Positions 8,318 through 17,700 of a stretch of 64,000 nucleotides of DNA are shown piece by piece. Origin of the DNA: Marinicella pacifica. Its GTDB lineage: Bacteria; Pseudomonadota; Gammaproteobacteria; Xanthomonadales; Marinicellaceae. The notes beneath the pieces are model-generated. The model saw nothing but the letters and a program-made list of their open reading frames with translations, was not told the DNA's origin and did no database searches. The stretch is from NCBI RefSeq assembly GCF_014636635.1, contig NZ_BMEO01000008.1, positions 39,056 through 103,055 of the forward strand. The letters are read 5' to 3'. The translations under genes were made by a program, and so were the position numbers. Position 1 is the first letter of the stretch. Each line of letters starts with the position of its first letter.

Positions 8318-9745
8318 TTATTCAAACTCAAGGTGAATACCCGTAGCCTTACCCTGCTCCGGCCCCAATAACAAAAAGTATTTACCGGCGATGGCGACCA
8401 AATTGGCTCTGAATTCAACCGTTTCACCAGCGGATGCCCTGTCAACAGTAAAACCCTTTATCACCAAATCATCCCGGTCTTCGGGTCTTTGTTTAATCGG
8501 CGTATCCACAAAAAGCTTGGCCATGTCCCAAAAGTTTTCTTCGATGGGGCTGTAAATATTTAATGAGCCTTCCTTTACCGTGGCTGTGCCTTGTATGACA
8601 ATTTTTCTGTGGTACTGTAAAAGGTGATCGGTGCTGGTAACCTCTAAGCGCATCAATCCATTCAGGGTATCAATGCTGATAGAGCCCGAAACAGTGGGAT
8701 CGCTGTGAAGATTAAAACGACTGCTGATGTTTTTGCTAACACCATAAGCTTTGCCACCGGTTGATTTGGGTAAATTTTCCATAAACTCAGTGTTGTTTAA
8801 ATAACTTTCCTTGAGGTATTCGGCTTCGGCTATCTGTAATTCAAGCGGTCCACTTAATTGAGTAATCTTGCTGTTTATGGGCGCGGACGCATCTGTCAAA
8901 ACACCATCAAAATCAATGGATTGTAAATTCGGCCAATCTGATAATGCCACCAAGTTATGTAACGGATTATTCTTTAAGCTGATGCGCTTTACGCTGTTAA
9001 TCGGTGAAACTGTTTCAAGGTCTTCAATCTGATTGTTTGAGAGGGATAAAGCTTCCAATATCGGGGTGTGGTTCTTGTGTGCCCAGTTTATGAGGTGGTT
9101 GTTATCCAAAACCAGTGTTTCCAACTGCGGTAGGTCAGCGTTTATGGCAAAGTGATCGATTTGATTGTGGCTTAAATCCAGAAAATTTAACACCGGTGCT
9201 GTGTGCGCAATCTCAACCGATGTCAGTTGACTGAAGTTAATTTTAATCGAGGTGAGTTGTGGCAAAGTCAATAAGGGTGCCATTGAAGTCACCGCGCTGT
9301 GAACGACTTTGATCTTTTCTAATTGCTGACAATTCTGAACGCCGTCTAATGTTGCCAATTGATCACCTGATACCCTGAGTGATTTGAGTTGGGTAGGACA
9401 GTCAGACAAATCTGCATTTTTAAAATTGTTGAGCTCTAATGAGGACAATGCAGGTAATTGTGACAAACCTTTCAGACTGGTGACGGATTTGGCTCTGATC
9501 GATTCAATGTGTTGATCCACAACAATCACTGAAAACTCACCGCTGTGGCCTTTGGGTGGTTCGATAATGTTAAAGTCTTCTGCTTTTAAGGCATTATCTA
9601 ACAACCATTTGGACATAACAGTCGAGTCTTGTTGCGACAATTTCTTGTCATTCTCTATCCAGCCGCTGAGTTGGTTGTTTTGACCACATGAAAATAATTG
9701 ACTTAATCCGAAAACCATCAAAAGCACCTTAATATAATTTCGCAT
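8318..9745 (-). CDS. Leucine-rich-repeat lipoprotein
   Basis: 475 residues. Lipoprotein signal with lipobox QLFSC (Cys20). Residues of roughly 85-290 are a leucine-rich-repeat solenoid of the SDS22/internalin type, for example LPQLETLVLDNNHLINW and LEALSLSNNQIEDLE, with about eight repeats of 20-23 residues. A C-terminal beta-rich domain (about 300-475) follows and is unassigned. LRR solenoids bind proteins, so an outer-membrane recognition or inhibitor role is likely; the ligand is unknown. It is the first gene of a two-gene minus-strand unit with the 129-residue protein at 7921-8310. Confidence 0.85.
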   Translation of the reverse strand: MRNYIKVLLMVFGLSQLFSCGQNNQLSGWIENDKKLSQQDSTVMSKWLLDNALKAEDFNIIEPPKGHSGEFSVIVVDQHIESIRAKSVTSLKGLSQLPALSSLELNNFKNADLSDCPTQLKSLRVSGDQLATLDGVQNCQQLEKIKVVHSAVTSMAPLLTLPQLTSIKINFSQLTSVEIAHTAPVLNFLDLSHNQIDHFAINADLPQLETLVLDNNHLINWAHKNHTPILEALSLSNNQIEDLETVSPINSVKRISLKNNPLHNLVALSDWPNLQSIDFDGVLTDASAPINSKITQLSGPLELQIAEAEYLKESYLNNTEFMENLPKSTGGKAYGVSKNISSRFNLHSDPTVSGSISIDTLNGLMRLEVTSTDHLLQYHRKIVIQGTATVKEGSLNIYSPIEENFWDMAKLFVDTPIKQRPEDRDDLVIKGFTVDRASAGETVEFRANLVAIAGKYFLLLGPEQGKATGIHLEFE

Positions 9746-9810
9746 AACTTCTGCTCTTTATAACTTCAAACAAAGTATACTGATTTTTACTGACATAAAA
9801 TAATAATACG

Positions 9811-10215
9811 ATGATCATTCATCCACAACTCATTGCTGATAGTCACGATCTATTTAACTGGCAAAAATGCCATGTTCGACTGCATAAAAACGCCACCCTG
9901 CCCTGGATTATTATTATTCCTGAGACAGATAAAATTGAATTTTGTGATTTACCCAACGAACAACAATTAGAAATTACCCAGTTAAGTCGAATGATTGGTG
10001 ATTACTTTAAGACAGCCTGTGGCGCTGAAAAAATTAACATTGCAGCCATCGGCAATGTGGTGCAGCAATTACATGTTCATGTGATTGGTCGGCACAACAA
10101 AGATCCCTTGTGGCCGGATGTTGTGTGGGGGCGTGAATTACCCGATAAATCGTACTCACAACAACAGCTTGATGACTTCAAACAAAAACTACGGCGTGTT
10201 CTTGATGATGATTAA
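9811..10215 (+). CDS. HIT-family nucleotide hydrolase/transferase
   Basis: 134 residues, single HIT domain. The active-site segment is QQLHVHVIGRH (residues 86-95). His88 and His90 correspond to the first two histidines of the H-phi-H-phi-H triad; the third position is Ile92, as in the bacterial HIT subgroup with HVHVIGR or HxHxIAR. The nucleophile position, the middle histidine, is kept. The family hydrolyses dinucleoside polyphosphates or nucleotidylated phosphoramidates; the substrate here is unknown. Its 3' end overlaps the convergent EamA gene by 4 bp, leaving no room for a separate terminator. Confidence 0.9.
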   Translation: MIIHPQLIADSHDLFNWQKCHVRLHKNATLPWIIIIPETDKIEFCDLPNEQQLEITQLSRMIGDYFKTACGAEKINIAAIGNVVQQLHVHVIGRHNKDPLWPDVVWGRELPDKSYSQQQLDDFKQKLRRVLDDD

Positions 10216-11099
10216 GATTCTTCTTTGGTTAAATGTCGGTAATTAATAATGACCACCGCAACAATGATAATCGCTACGCCCAGCCATTGAATCATTTTTA
10301 ATTGCTCATCCAACAGCCAGTTGGCGGACAGTATCGACACCGGAATTTCGATGGCGGTGAGAATGCTGCCAAGACCAATGCCGATAATGGGGAAACCTTT
10401 GTTGAACATAATCGGTGGGATTAGCGTGCCAAACAAAGCCAGAAATAAGCCAAAAGCCAAGGTTTTGGCGTTCAAAATGTCTGGACTGATGAGGTTAATG
10501 TTCCAAAACAGCAGCACCGCCAGTACACCACCCAAGACCATATACTGACTACGCACGATATTAGGCAGATGGGTGGCAATTCGATTGGTGGCGGTTAATG
10601 TTACGGTAAAGGAAACCGCCGCGGCCACACCATAGAACACGCCGGTTAAATTGAGTTGATCCAGATTATCCAGGGCATCCACCGCTAAAAAGGTCCCGAT
10701 TAACACCACCAAAGCACCAATAATTTTTAACGCCTGCGGCTTTTGCCGGCTGATCAACAACTCCACCACCACACCCATCCAGATGGTTTGCATCAACAGA
10801 ATAATCCCCACTGAAACCGGCACATATTGAATTGATAGATAATAGAGACTGCTGGTAAAGCCCAATGACGAACCAAATAAAATCAAAGACCGTTTATCAC
10901 CGCGGTTAAAGGCCGGTAGTTTCTTTCGCGCAACATGATAAGCCGCCAAGGAAAGCACTATAAAACCCAAAAGATACTGATAAAAAGTCAGCATCGCCGT
11001 TGACAAACCTTGCAAATTAGCGACCTTCACCATGGTCGCCAACAAGCCGTAACTAGCCGCACCAAAAGCAACAAAAAGAATACCTTTTAATTTATACAT
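10212..11099 (-). CDS. EamA/DMT-family inner-membrane transporter
   Basis: 295 residues with about ten hydrophobic segments in two homologous halves, the EamA (drug/metabolite transporter) architecture: MYKLKGILFVAFGAASYGLL at the start, an exporter-type second repeat around GAAAAVSFTVTLTATNRIA, and a positively charged C-terminus (NYRHLTKEES). Members export amino acids, sugars or metabolites; the substrate cannot be predicted. The gene is convergent with the HIT gene. Confidence 0.9.
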   Translation of the reverse strand: MYKLKGILFVAFGAASYGLLATMVKVANLQGLSTAMLTFYQYLLGFIVLSLAAYHVARKKLPAFNRGDKRSLILFGSSLGFTSSLYYLSIQYVPVSVGIILLMQTIWMGVVVELLISRQKPQALKIIGALVVLIGTFLAVDALDNLDQLNLTGVFYGVAAAVSFTVTLTATNRIATHLPNIVRSQYMVLGGVLAVLLFWNINLISPDILNAKTLAFGLFLALFGTLIPPIMFNKGFPIIGIGLGSILTAIEIPVSILSANWLLDEQLKMIQWLGVAIIIVAVVIINYRHLTKEES

Positions 11100-11236
11100 A
11101 GTGAATATCGTCCAATGAAATAATTATTATTCAGCCGCTTGTTGTTGGCATTTCTGAATTGTATTTGGCCTGTAAATTATGTAAATCATCACCATTTAAG
11201 CCTAATTATAAAGTAGACCACAACCAAATACACTCT

Positions 11237-11270
11237 CAAAACGCTGTATGCCGGCCTTCGCCGGCAAGGA
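11237..11270 (-). repeat. REP-like palindrome, copy 2 (inverted relative to copy 3)
   Basis: On the minus strand TGCCGGC-GAAG-GCCGGCA is followed by TACAGCGTTTT. It is the same hairpin-plus-tail element as at 3471, in inverted orientation to the neighbouring copy at 11288, giving a pair of the BIME type. Confidence 0.7.
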
Positions 11271-11287
11271 TGTGTACTTTTATAGCC

Positions 11288-11318
11288 TTACCGGCGCAGT
11301 CCAGTTCCCAGTGTCTTT
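11288..11318 (+). repeat. REP-like element, copy 3 (decayed hairpin)
   Basis: TTACCGGCGCAGTCCAGTTCCCAGTGTCTTT differs from copy 1 at a few positions that weaken the hairpin, while the tail CCCAGNGTCTTT is retained. With copy 2 it occupies much of the 346-bp gene-free stretch between the EamA and S41 protease genes. Confidence 0.65.
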
Positions 11319-11344
11319 AGCACAACAATATAAAAATTAAATGT

Positions 11345-11376
11345 GCTTTCTCTGTGCCCTCTGTGTCTCTGTGGTG
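11345..11376 (+). repeat. CTCTGTG-rich simple-like intergenic element
   Basis: The stretch contains three near-copies of a C/TCTGTG(T/C)C(T/C)CT unit. It resembles a widespread intergenic motif that I recall from many environmental bacterial genomes. It lies between the REP pair and the terminator of the S41 protease gene. No open frame or structure explains it. Confidence 0.4.
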
Positions 11377-11395
11377 ATCATTTCTTCACCTCAAA

Positions 11396-11431
11396 ACAAT
11401 CGCAGCCATATGTTTTTATGGCTGCGATTAT
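11396..11431 (-). terminator. Strong intrinsic terminator of the S41 protease gene
   Basis: Perfect 13-bp stem AATCGCAGCCATA / TATGGCTGCGATT with a 6-nt loop, 15 bp beyond the stop at 11446. On the minus strand the stem is followed by GTTTTG, a modest U-run. Confidence 0.8.
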
Positions 11432-11445
11432 CTTATGGTGTTTTC

Positions 11446-14400
11446 TTAAAACTCAGTGGGTTCCGGTGGTGATTGGATGGTGCTGCGCGGATTGGGTTTG
11501 AGGTCTTTAAGCAATTCCTCAACGGCACGTTCCAGGGTGGGATCCTGGCCTTGGGCCACCAGTTCCGGTCGGTCGATGACTTCGATGTCCGGGGCCACAC
11601 CTTCATTTTCGACTGCCCAGTTGCCTTCGGTGTCCATAAAACGGAAGGTGGAGGCAATCACAGAACCACCATCAGCCAGGCCGGGATTACCGCTGATACC
11701 GATGAGACCACCCCAGGTTCGGGTGCCGATGATTTTACCGAGATTCATTTTACGGAAGAAATACGGTAAGGCATCGCCACCGGAGCTGGATTGGCCGTTG
11801 GTGAGCATCACTTTCGGGCCGTCATGGGCAATCAAAGGTGTCGCCATGCTGTCCACATCGAGGTTACGACGTTTCCAGTAGCTTAAGGTTTTTCGTGACA
11901 GCAGTTCAATCATCCGATCAGGAATAAAACCACCACCGTTATAGCGGTCATCGATAATCAGGGCATCTTTGCCAATCTGTGGCAGCATTTGCTTAAACAG
12001 CTCCTGATTGCCTTCAATCGCGGTATTCGGTAAATGTACATAGCCGATGCGACCGTCGGATAATTTATCCACCATGGCTCGGCGTTCATTGACCCAGTTT
12101 AAGTAACGCAGTTGGCCTTCAGATGTGATGGTCTGGACATTGGCTTGCCAGCTGCCTTTGGTTGAGGCTTTATTATTCAGTGTCAGTGTCACCGTGCGTT
12201 TGGCTTGATGTTCTAACAGTTCATAAATATTGGCCACATCTTTCGTGCTGTGACCGTTAACGGCGAGCACAAAATCGCCTGCTTCGGCTTTTACGCCGGC
12301 TTCGGTTAAGGGCGATAAACGGTCTTTGTTCCAGTTTTCACCTTCAAAAATAGAGGTGATTTTAAAATAACCGCTGTCGTCTTTTTCAAAAGTCGCGCCC
12401 AGTAAACCATTTTCCTGACGTTTCACTTTCGGCATATCACCGGAATTGACATAAATATGCCCTGAATTCATTTCGCCGGCAATTTCACCCAGGATATAAT
12501 CTAAATCACTTCGGTGGGTGGCCGCATCAACCAGCGGTTGGTATTTGGCTCTGATGCCTTCCCAATCCATACCGTGCATATTCGGGTCATAGAACCAATC
12601 CCGTAAAATACGCCAGGCATCGGTGTACATTTGTTGCCACTCGGTTTGCGGGTCTATTTTCAGACTGAGGTTGGTCAGATCCAATTTTTGACCGTTGTTA
12701 TCCTGACCTTCTTTAGCTTCAACAATGGATAATTTATCACCTTGCTGCAATAAAATCTTTTCACCCTGTGCTGCCAGGCGGTAATTATTCACATTATTAC
12801 TGACAGTTTTAGACTCATCTTCTTTTTTCAAACTCACCAGTAAAAGACTTTGCCCATTGTCATCACCCTTCAACACAAAAAGCTTGTCGCCGGCTGTTTG
12901 TAAACCGTTATAGTTTCCGGGTTTTACGGGTAATGCAGTGATGCGGTTGTTAAATCCTTCAAAATCAATGCTGACCTTAATTTTTTCGTCACGGTCTTTT
13001 TTATCTTTTTTCTCTTTCGATGTGTTCTCTGACAGTTCCACCTCATCACTTTGATAGGGATAAATCGGTGGCGTGTCATCGGTTAACTGAGCGGCGTATA
13101 AACGGGTGGCATCCACATAGAGATAATTAAATTCGTAAGCACTGAATGCCAGGTTGTAATCACGGTTTGATAAAAACAACAGGTATTGACCACTGTCATC
13201 AAACACCGGTTCATAATCATGATAGGAAGCCGTGCTGAGTTTATGGGCTTTATTATTGTTTAAGTCATACACATAAATACTTGAAAAACCTGTGTTTTCT
13301 GTTTTGGTGTAGGTCAGCCAACGACTGTCCGGTGACCAGCGATAATGTTCGATGTCATTGGTGCTGGAACTGTCTAATTTTTTCGGTTTGCCACCATCAA
13401 TCGACACCGACCACAGAATATGGTCTTTATCCGAAAAAGCCAGTTTTTGACTGTCCGGTGACCACACCGGATTAAAACGCCAGATATGGCCATCTGAGGT
13501 AACGCGTTTATGTTGTTTGGATTTTATATCGTAAATATAAATGTCATATTCACCACTTTGATCACTTAAATAAGCCACATAGCGGCCATTGGGTGACCAG
13601 TTGGCGGCAATTTCACGGGCTTTGGGGGTGTTGGATATGTTTCTGATTTCGCCGTGTTCAGCCGGAACCGAAAACAATTCACCTCGTGCACCCAAAACCA
13701 CACGTTGACCATCCGGTGAAATATCACCGGATTCAATATAGTCAGCGATATTTTTATACTGAGCCATCAGATTTTCCTGATTGGTGGTGATGTCAATAGT
13801 CAGTTGTTGAGTGTCTTGTGTTTTAGGATCAAAGCGCCATAAATAACCGCCATTTTCATAAACGATGGCTTCAGGACCCGCTGACGCCCATAAACTGTCA
13901 TATTTGTCATGATGGGTGACTTTCACAGGATCACCATCCGGATTATAACGGTATAGATTCAGGCGGTAATCACGATCACTGATAAAGTAAATGTCATCGC
14001 CAACCCAGACCGGCTGGTGATCGGTGGCACGATGGGTGGTGAGTTGTTCAGATGTATCATTCTCTAAATCATAGACCCAGACATTCTGGGCGCGACCGCC
14101 TCGGTAACGTTTCCAGGTCCGAAACTCGCGATCAATCGGTGTGTACACATATTTTGTGCCATCCGGCGACAACATACCGCCACCGGTTTCAGGCACCGGT
14201 AAAGGTTGCTCCATACCACCGTCAACAGGTATCCAGTAGGGTTGACCCATGCGCTCACCCCAGGGTAAACGATTGGCACGCACCAAAACGTTTTTATCAT
14301 CCGCTGACCAGTCCAGTATGCGGTAATCATAACCACCACGCGGGGGCATCGGACCGACATCGTTGTACCAGGTGAGTTGTTTTAAATCGCTGCCGTCTGT

Positions 14401-14709
14401 ATTCATCACATACACCTGTCGGGTGCCGGTGTATTCGGCTGAGAAAGCAATGTGCTGACCATCCCGGGAAAACTTCGGAAAGGCTTCAAATCCTTTATCG
14501 GAAGTTAATCGTTTGGCTTCACCATTATTGATATCCGCGATATAGATATCACCGGCATAAACAAAGGTTACCTGGTTTTTGTGAATGTCAGCGTAGCGTA
14601 ATAAGGCGGTTCCCTGGCTGGTAGATTGGGCCATTATGGACGCAGAAAACAGTAATAATAAAACCATGACAAAGCGCTGGAAAGCTTTAGGTGAGAGAAA
14701 GGGCAGCAT
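11446..14709 (-). CDS. Tricorn-like S41 family protease with N-terminal beta-propeller
   Basis: 1,087 residues, close to tricorn protease homologues. The signal peptide ends near residue 27 (SIMAQ). A large TolB/WD40-like propeller region follows (about 30-600), with many repeats such as FSRDGQHIAFSA and WSPDSRWLTYT. An Asp/Lys-rich linker (KKDKKDRDEK) and a PDZ domain come next (about 765-850), then the S41 catalytic domain: DDRYNGGGF and the SSSGGD segment carrying the nucleophilic serine (about 974). Tricorn proteins degrade peptides released by other proteases; the signal peptide places this one in the periplasm. It stands alone between tamB and an intrinsic terminator. Confidence 0.93.
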   Translation of the reverse strand: MLPFLSPKAFQRFVMVLLLLFSASIMAQSTSQGTALLRYADIHKNQVTFVYAGDIYIADINNGEAKRLTSDKGFEAFPKFSRDGQHIAFSAEYTGTRQVYVMNTDGSDLKQLTWYNDVGPMPPRGGYDYRILDWSADDKNVLVRANRLPWGERMGQPYWIPVDGGMEQPLPVPETGGGMLSPDGTKYVYTPIDREFRTWKRYRGGRAQNVWVYDLENDTSEQLTTHRATDHQPVWVGDDIYFISDRDYRLNLYRYNPDGDPVKVTHHDKYDSLWASAGPEAIVYENGGYLWRFDPKTQDTQQLTIDITTNQENLMAQYKNIADYIESGDISPDGQRVVLGARGELFSVPAEHGEIRNISNTPKAREIAANWSPNGRYVAYLSDQSGEYDIYIYDIKSKQHKRVTSDGHIWRFNPVWSPDSQKLAFSDKDHILWSVSIDGGKPKKLDSSSTNDIEHYRWSPDSRWLTYTKTENTGFSSIYVYDLNNNKAHKLSTASYHDYEPVFDDSGQYLLFLSNRDYNLAFSAYEFNYLYVDATRLYAAQLTDDTPPIYPYQSDEVELSENTSKEKKDKKDRDEKIKVSIDFEGFNNRITALPVKPGNYNGLQTAGDKLFVLKGDDNGQSLLLVSLKKEDESKTVSNNVNNYRLAAQGEKILLQQGDKLSIVEAKEGQDNNGQKLDLTNLSLKIDPQTEWQQMYTDAWRILRDWFYDPNMHGMDWEGIRAKYQPLVDAATHRSDLDYILGEIAGEMNSGHIYVNSGDMPKVKRQENGLLGATFEKDDSGYFKITSIFEGENWNKDRLSPLTEAGVKAEAGDFVLAVNGHSTKDVANIYELLEHQAKRTVTLTLNNKASTKGSWQANVQTITSEGQLRYLNWVNERRAMVDKLSDGRIGYVHLPNTAIEGNQELFKQMLPQIGKDALIIDDRYNGGGFIPDRMIELLSRKTLSYWKRRNLDVDSMATPLIAHDGPKVMLTNGQSSSGGDALPYFFRKMNLGKIIGTRTWGGLIGISGNPGLADGGSVIASTFRFMDTEGNWAVENEGVAPDIEVIDRPELVAQGQDPTLERAVEELLKDLKPNPRSTIQSPPEPTEF

Positions 14710-14799
14710 AATTAATATCCAATACTAAAAATGGCAGTTATGTTAGCATTGAAGACGCCATTATGACACTAGGCCAAAGGTCACTATCAACAGTGTGCT

Positions 14800-17700
14800 T
14801 TATTCTTTTTTGCGGACATAAATCAGTTCAACGGTTTGGTTTTCGCCCTGGGTGGTTTCAAGGCGTAAGGCCTCATTGATTTTATAACGTAAAATCCAAA
14901 AACCCAGGCGATTAAACAGGCCTTGTGAATAACCCACGTAGAGATCATCACCGATATTTTGGCCGGCTTCGATGTAGCTGTCTTCGTTATTAGTGCCTTG
15001 TCTAATGGTGAGGACATCGATGCCAAAAGCATTTTGCAATTGTGAGAACACCGAATCACTGCGCTTTAAGCCCAGCAAAATAGCGGCTTGTGCCAGTTGT
15101 TCGCCATTGGTGCCACCGCCACTTTCATTAAGTCCCCTGCCCGTCGCTAAATAAGACAAGATTTCTAACTGACTCATGGCCGGTTCTGAGTACAGGGTTG
15201 ACTGCAATTGGTTCACAGTTCCTGAGATTAAAATACCCGCAGTCACCGTGCCATCATCAGATTTACGCGCGGCTTTAACATCAATGGCCGGATTGTCAAT
15301 CGGGCCATTAAAAATCAATTCACCACGCTCAATATCTAAACGCTGACCATAAAGTTTATAAAAACCTTCGGTTAAGTTAAGACGTCCTTCTGCATGGGTT
15401 TGTTTGCGGACATTAAAAACCCGCAACTGACCGGCCATTTTGGCTTCTAAGCCCAATAACTGTATGTTGATGGGTTCTTTAATTTCTGCAGTAACATCAT
15501 AATTAATGGGTATCGATGTGCTGCTTTCCGGGGTATCTTGTTCAGGGTAATGAATAACCACATCATCGGAGGTAGAGATGGCTGACGGCGGAAGATTTTT
15601 AATATGAACTTCAGCCATCGGTAACGACAGTTTACCGGTAATGTTAACTGCTTTGGGTGTGGCATCAATTGTTAAATCAGGATCAATGTTGATTTTAATT
15701 TCCGGTAAAGTCAATAATCGAAAATCAGTGCCCTTGATTTGTCCATGGTAAGACCAATCATCTGCTTCTTGAATATCCAATTCACCGGTAATTTCTATGG
15801 AACCGTTGTCACTGTCAGCGTTGGCTGTTAAATCAATTAAACCTGGTTTTTGACTGCTAACCAGTAACGCAATATTGGTTAAACGACTGCCGGTTTGTCT
15901 TAACACAAGAAAGCCGGTTTGTTGTTTTAAATCCAGACTAATAGCGGGCTGATTGAGGGGGCCTGTGACCTCTCCTGAGACGCTCAATTCACCTTGCAAT
16001 TGTTCTAATTCAGGTGATAAAGCCACCAAAAAACGGGTGTGCTTTATCACACCCTTAATGTCGGCATTAACCTCAGGCCAAGGAGAATCTGCTATGTCAT
16101 CCAGCGTGGCGGAAGCGTTAAGATAGCCACCGTCATCCAAAATAATGACGGTATTCATTTCCGTGCGGCCGTTGTCCTGACGCGCTGTGAGTGTTGCTTT
16201 GTTAATGGCCACCTGGTAGCTGTTTTTTTGACCTTCACGGTAATAAATATTAGCCTGTTCAGTTTTTAAATCAGCGGTCAGAGACAAGGCTTGTTGCTGA
16301 TAACTCAGATCTGCGCTGCCCTGAATCAAACCATCCAGTTTTAAATCCTGAGGTAACAGGCTTTGAAACAGCTTAATTTGCAAATTTCTGAGTTGTACTT
16401 TAGCCAAAACCTCTGTCTCTGTCCGGGTTTGCACATCCAATTCAGCGCAGGCTTCGCCTTCACCATGCAGTGACTGCCAGCAGGCAGGCGATAAATGGAT
16501 CTGTTGGCCGATAAACATATCGGCCGGTGCTTGCAATTGCCAGGTCATATCACTGTCATTCAAACGGATATCATGACTTTTAATCTGACCACGCCAGGTT
16601 TGTTTATCCTTTAACCAGCCGCCTGTCAGTATAATTTGCGTGGTTAAATCCTGGTGCAAAATATCACCCTCAATTTGATGTTGCTGCAGATTGCCTTCTA
16701 ATTGAAGCGCTACTTTTGGTAAATATTGATTGGCACTGTCAATATCTGTGGCGCTTATTTCTGCCTGCAATTTTTGCGGCCATTGACCGGAGCCTTTGAT
16801 CACTAATGATTTTATTTGTTGTTCTTGATAGCTGAGTGCCTCGGCCTGTAAATTCACATCATAATTTAACGTATCTATGGACCCGGATAATTGTCCCTGA
16901 GTCTGAATTTCACCACCTAAATCCGTTAAAAATAAGTGTGGTTGCGGTATCTTTAAATCGAATATAAGCTGATCTGAACTGGCCTGATCAGCTAAACTTA
17001 GCTGACCCTGTAGTTTTATCCGGTTCTCACCCCACAGCAAATTCAATGGCTTTAAATCCAATAACGCATCTTGCCAATCGGCATTGGCAGACAACGTTAA
17101 ATCCTGTCCTTTTAACTGACCGTGTAAATTAAGGTCATTTAAAGCCAGCTGCCAGGATTGTGCATTGTCCTGTGATGCGATGAACTCACCGGATCCACTG
17201 AGTTGCCCCGGCCACGCCGGCAGCAGCCATTGCGGATTAAAGCCGTCTGTATTAAAGCGTGCATTGACCTGTAATTGTGGTGTGAAATCAATCATTGATT
17301 CGGCATTTAATTGCCCAAAGTCACCGGTGATGGCTAATGTTTCCAGCTTAAGCTGTTCGCTGTTACCTTGGGCTTTTAGCTTGATCTGATTATGATAAGT
17401 CGCAGAGCCGACGTGTTGATCGGCTGCGGCCATTAACGGTTTAATCGACTGTTTAGCCGTGGCTGTAAGGTTTAAACGGTAATCCTCTAATTCACCGTCA
17501 GCCGTGATTAAAACATCGGTCAGTCGGGTACTGATTTGTTCTGTATTGGCCGCAGGAATAAGTAACTCATCACTGCTTATTTGGGCATCCACTGATAATG
17601 CCGGGTACAGCGATACCTGACTTTCTATCTGCGCTTCACCCTGCGCATTGATATTATTAAAATGCGTTTGTTGGGACACATTCAAAGCAGTGATGTCGCC

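Noticed and set aside
9774..9781. AGTATACT palindrome as a shared -10 for the divergent LRR and HIT genes
   Set aside because: It can be read as TATACT on both strands, but neither direction has a matching -35, so no promoter is called.
11456..11881. Plus-strand open frame of 141 codons
   Set aside because: Antisense to the conserved S41 catalytic domain; its sequence is a shadow of that gene.
14052..14375. Overlapping His/Arg-rich frames on both strands
   Set aside because: They are out-of-frame readings of the propeller region of the S41 protease gene.
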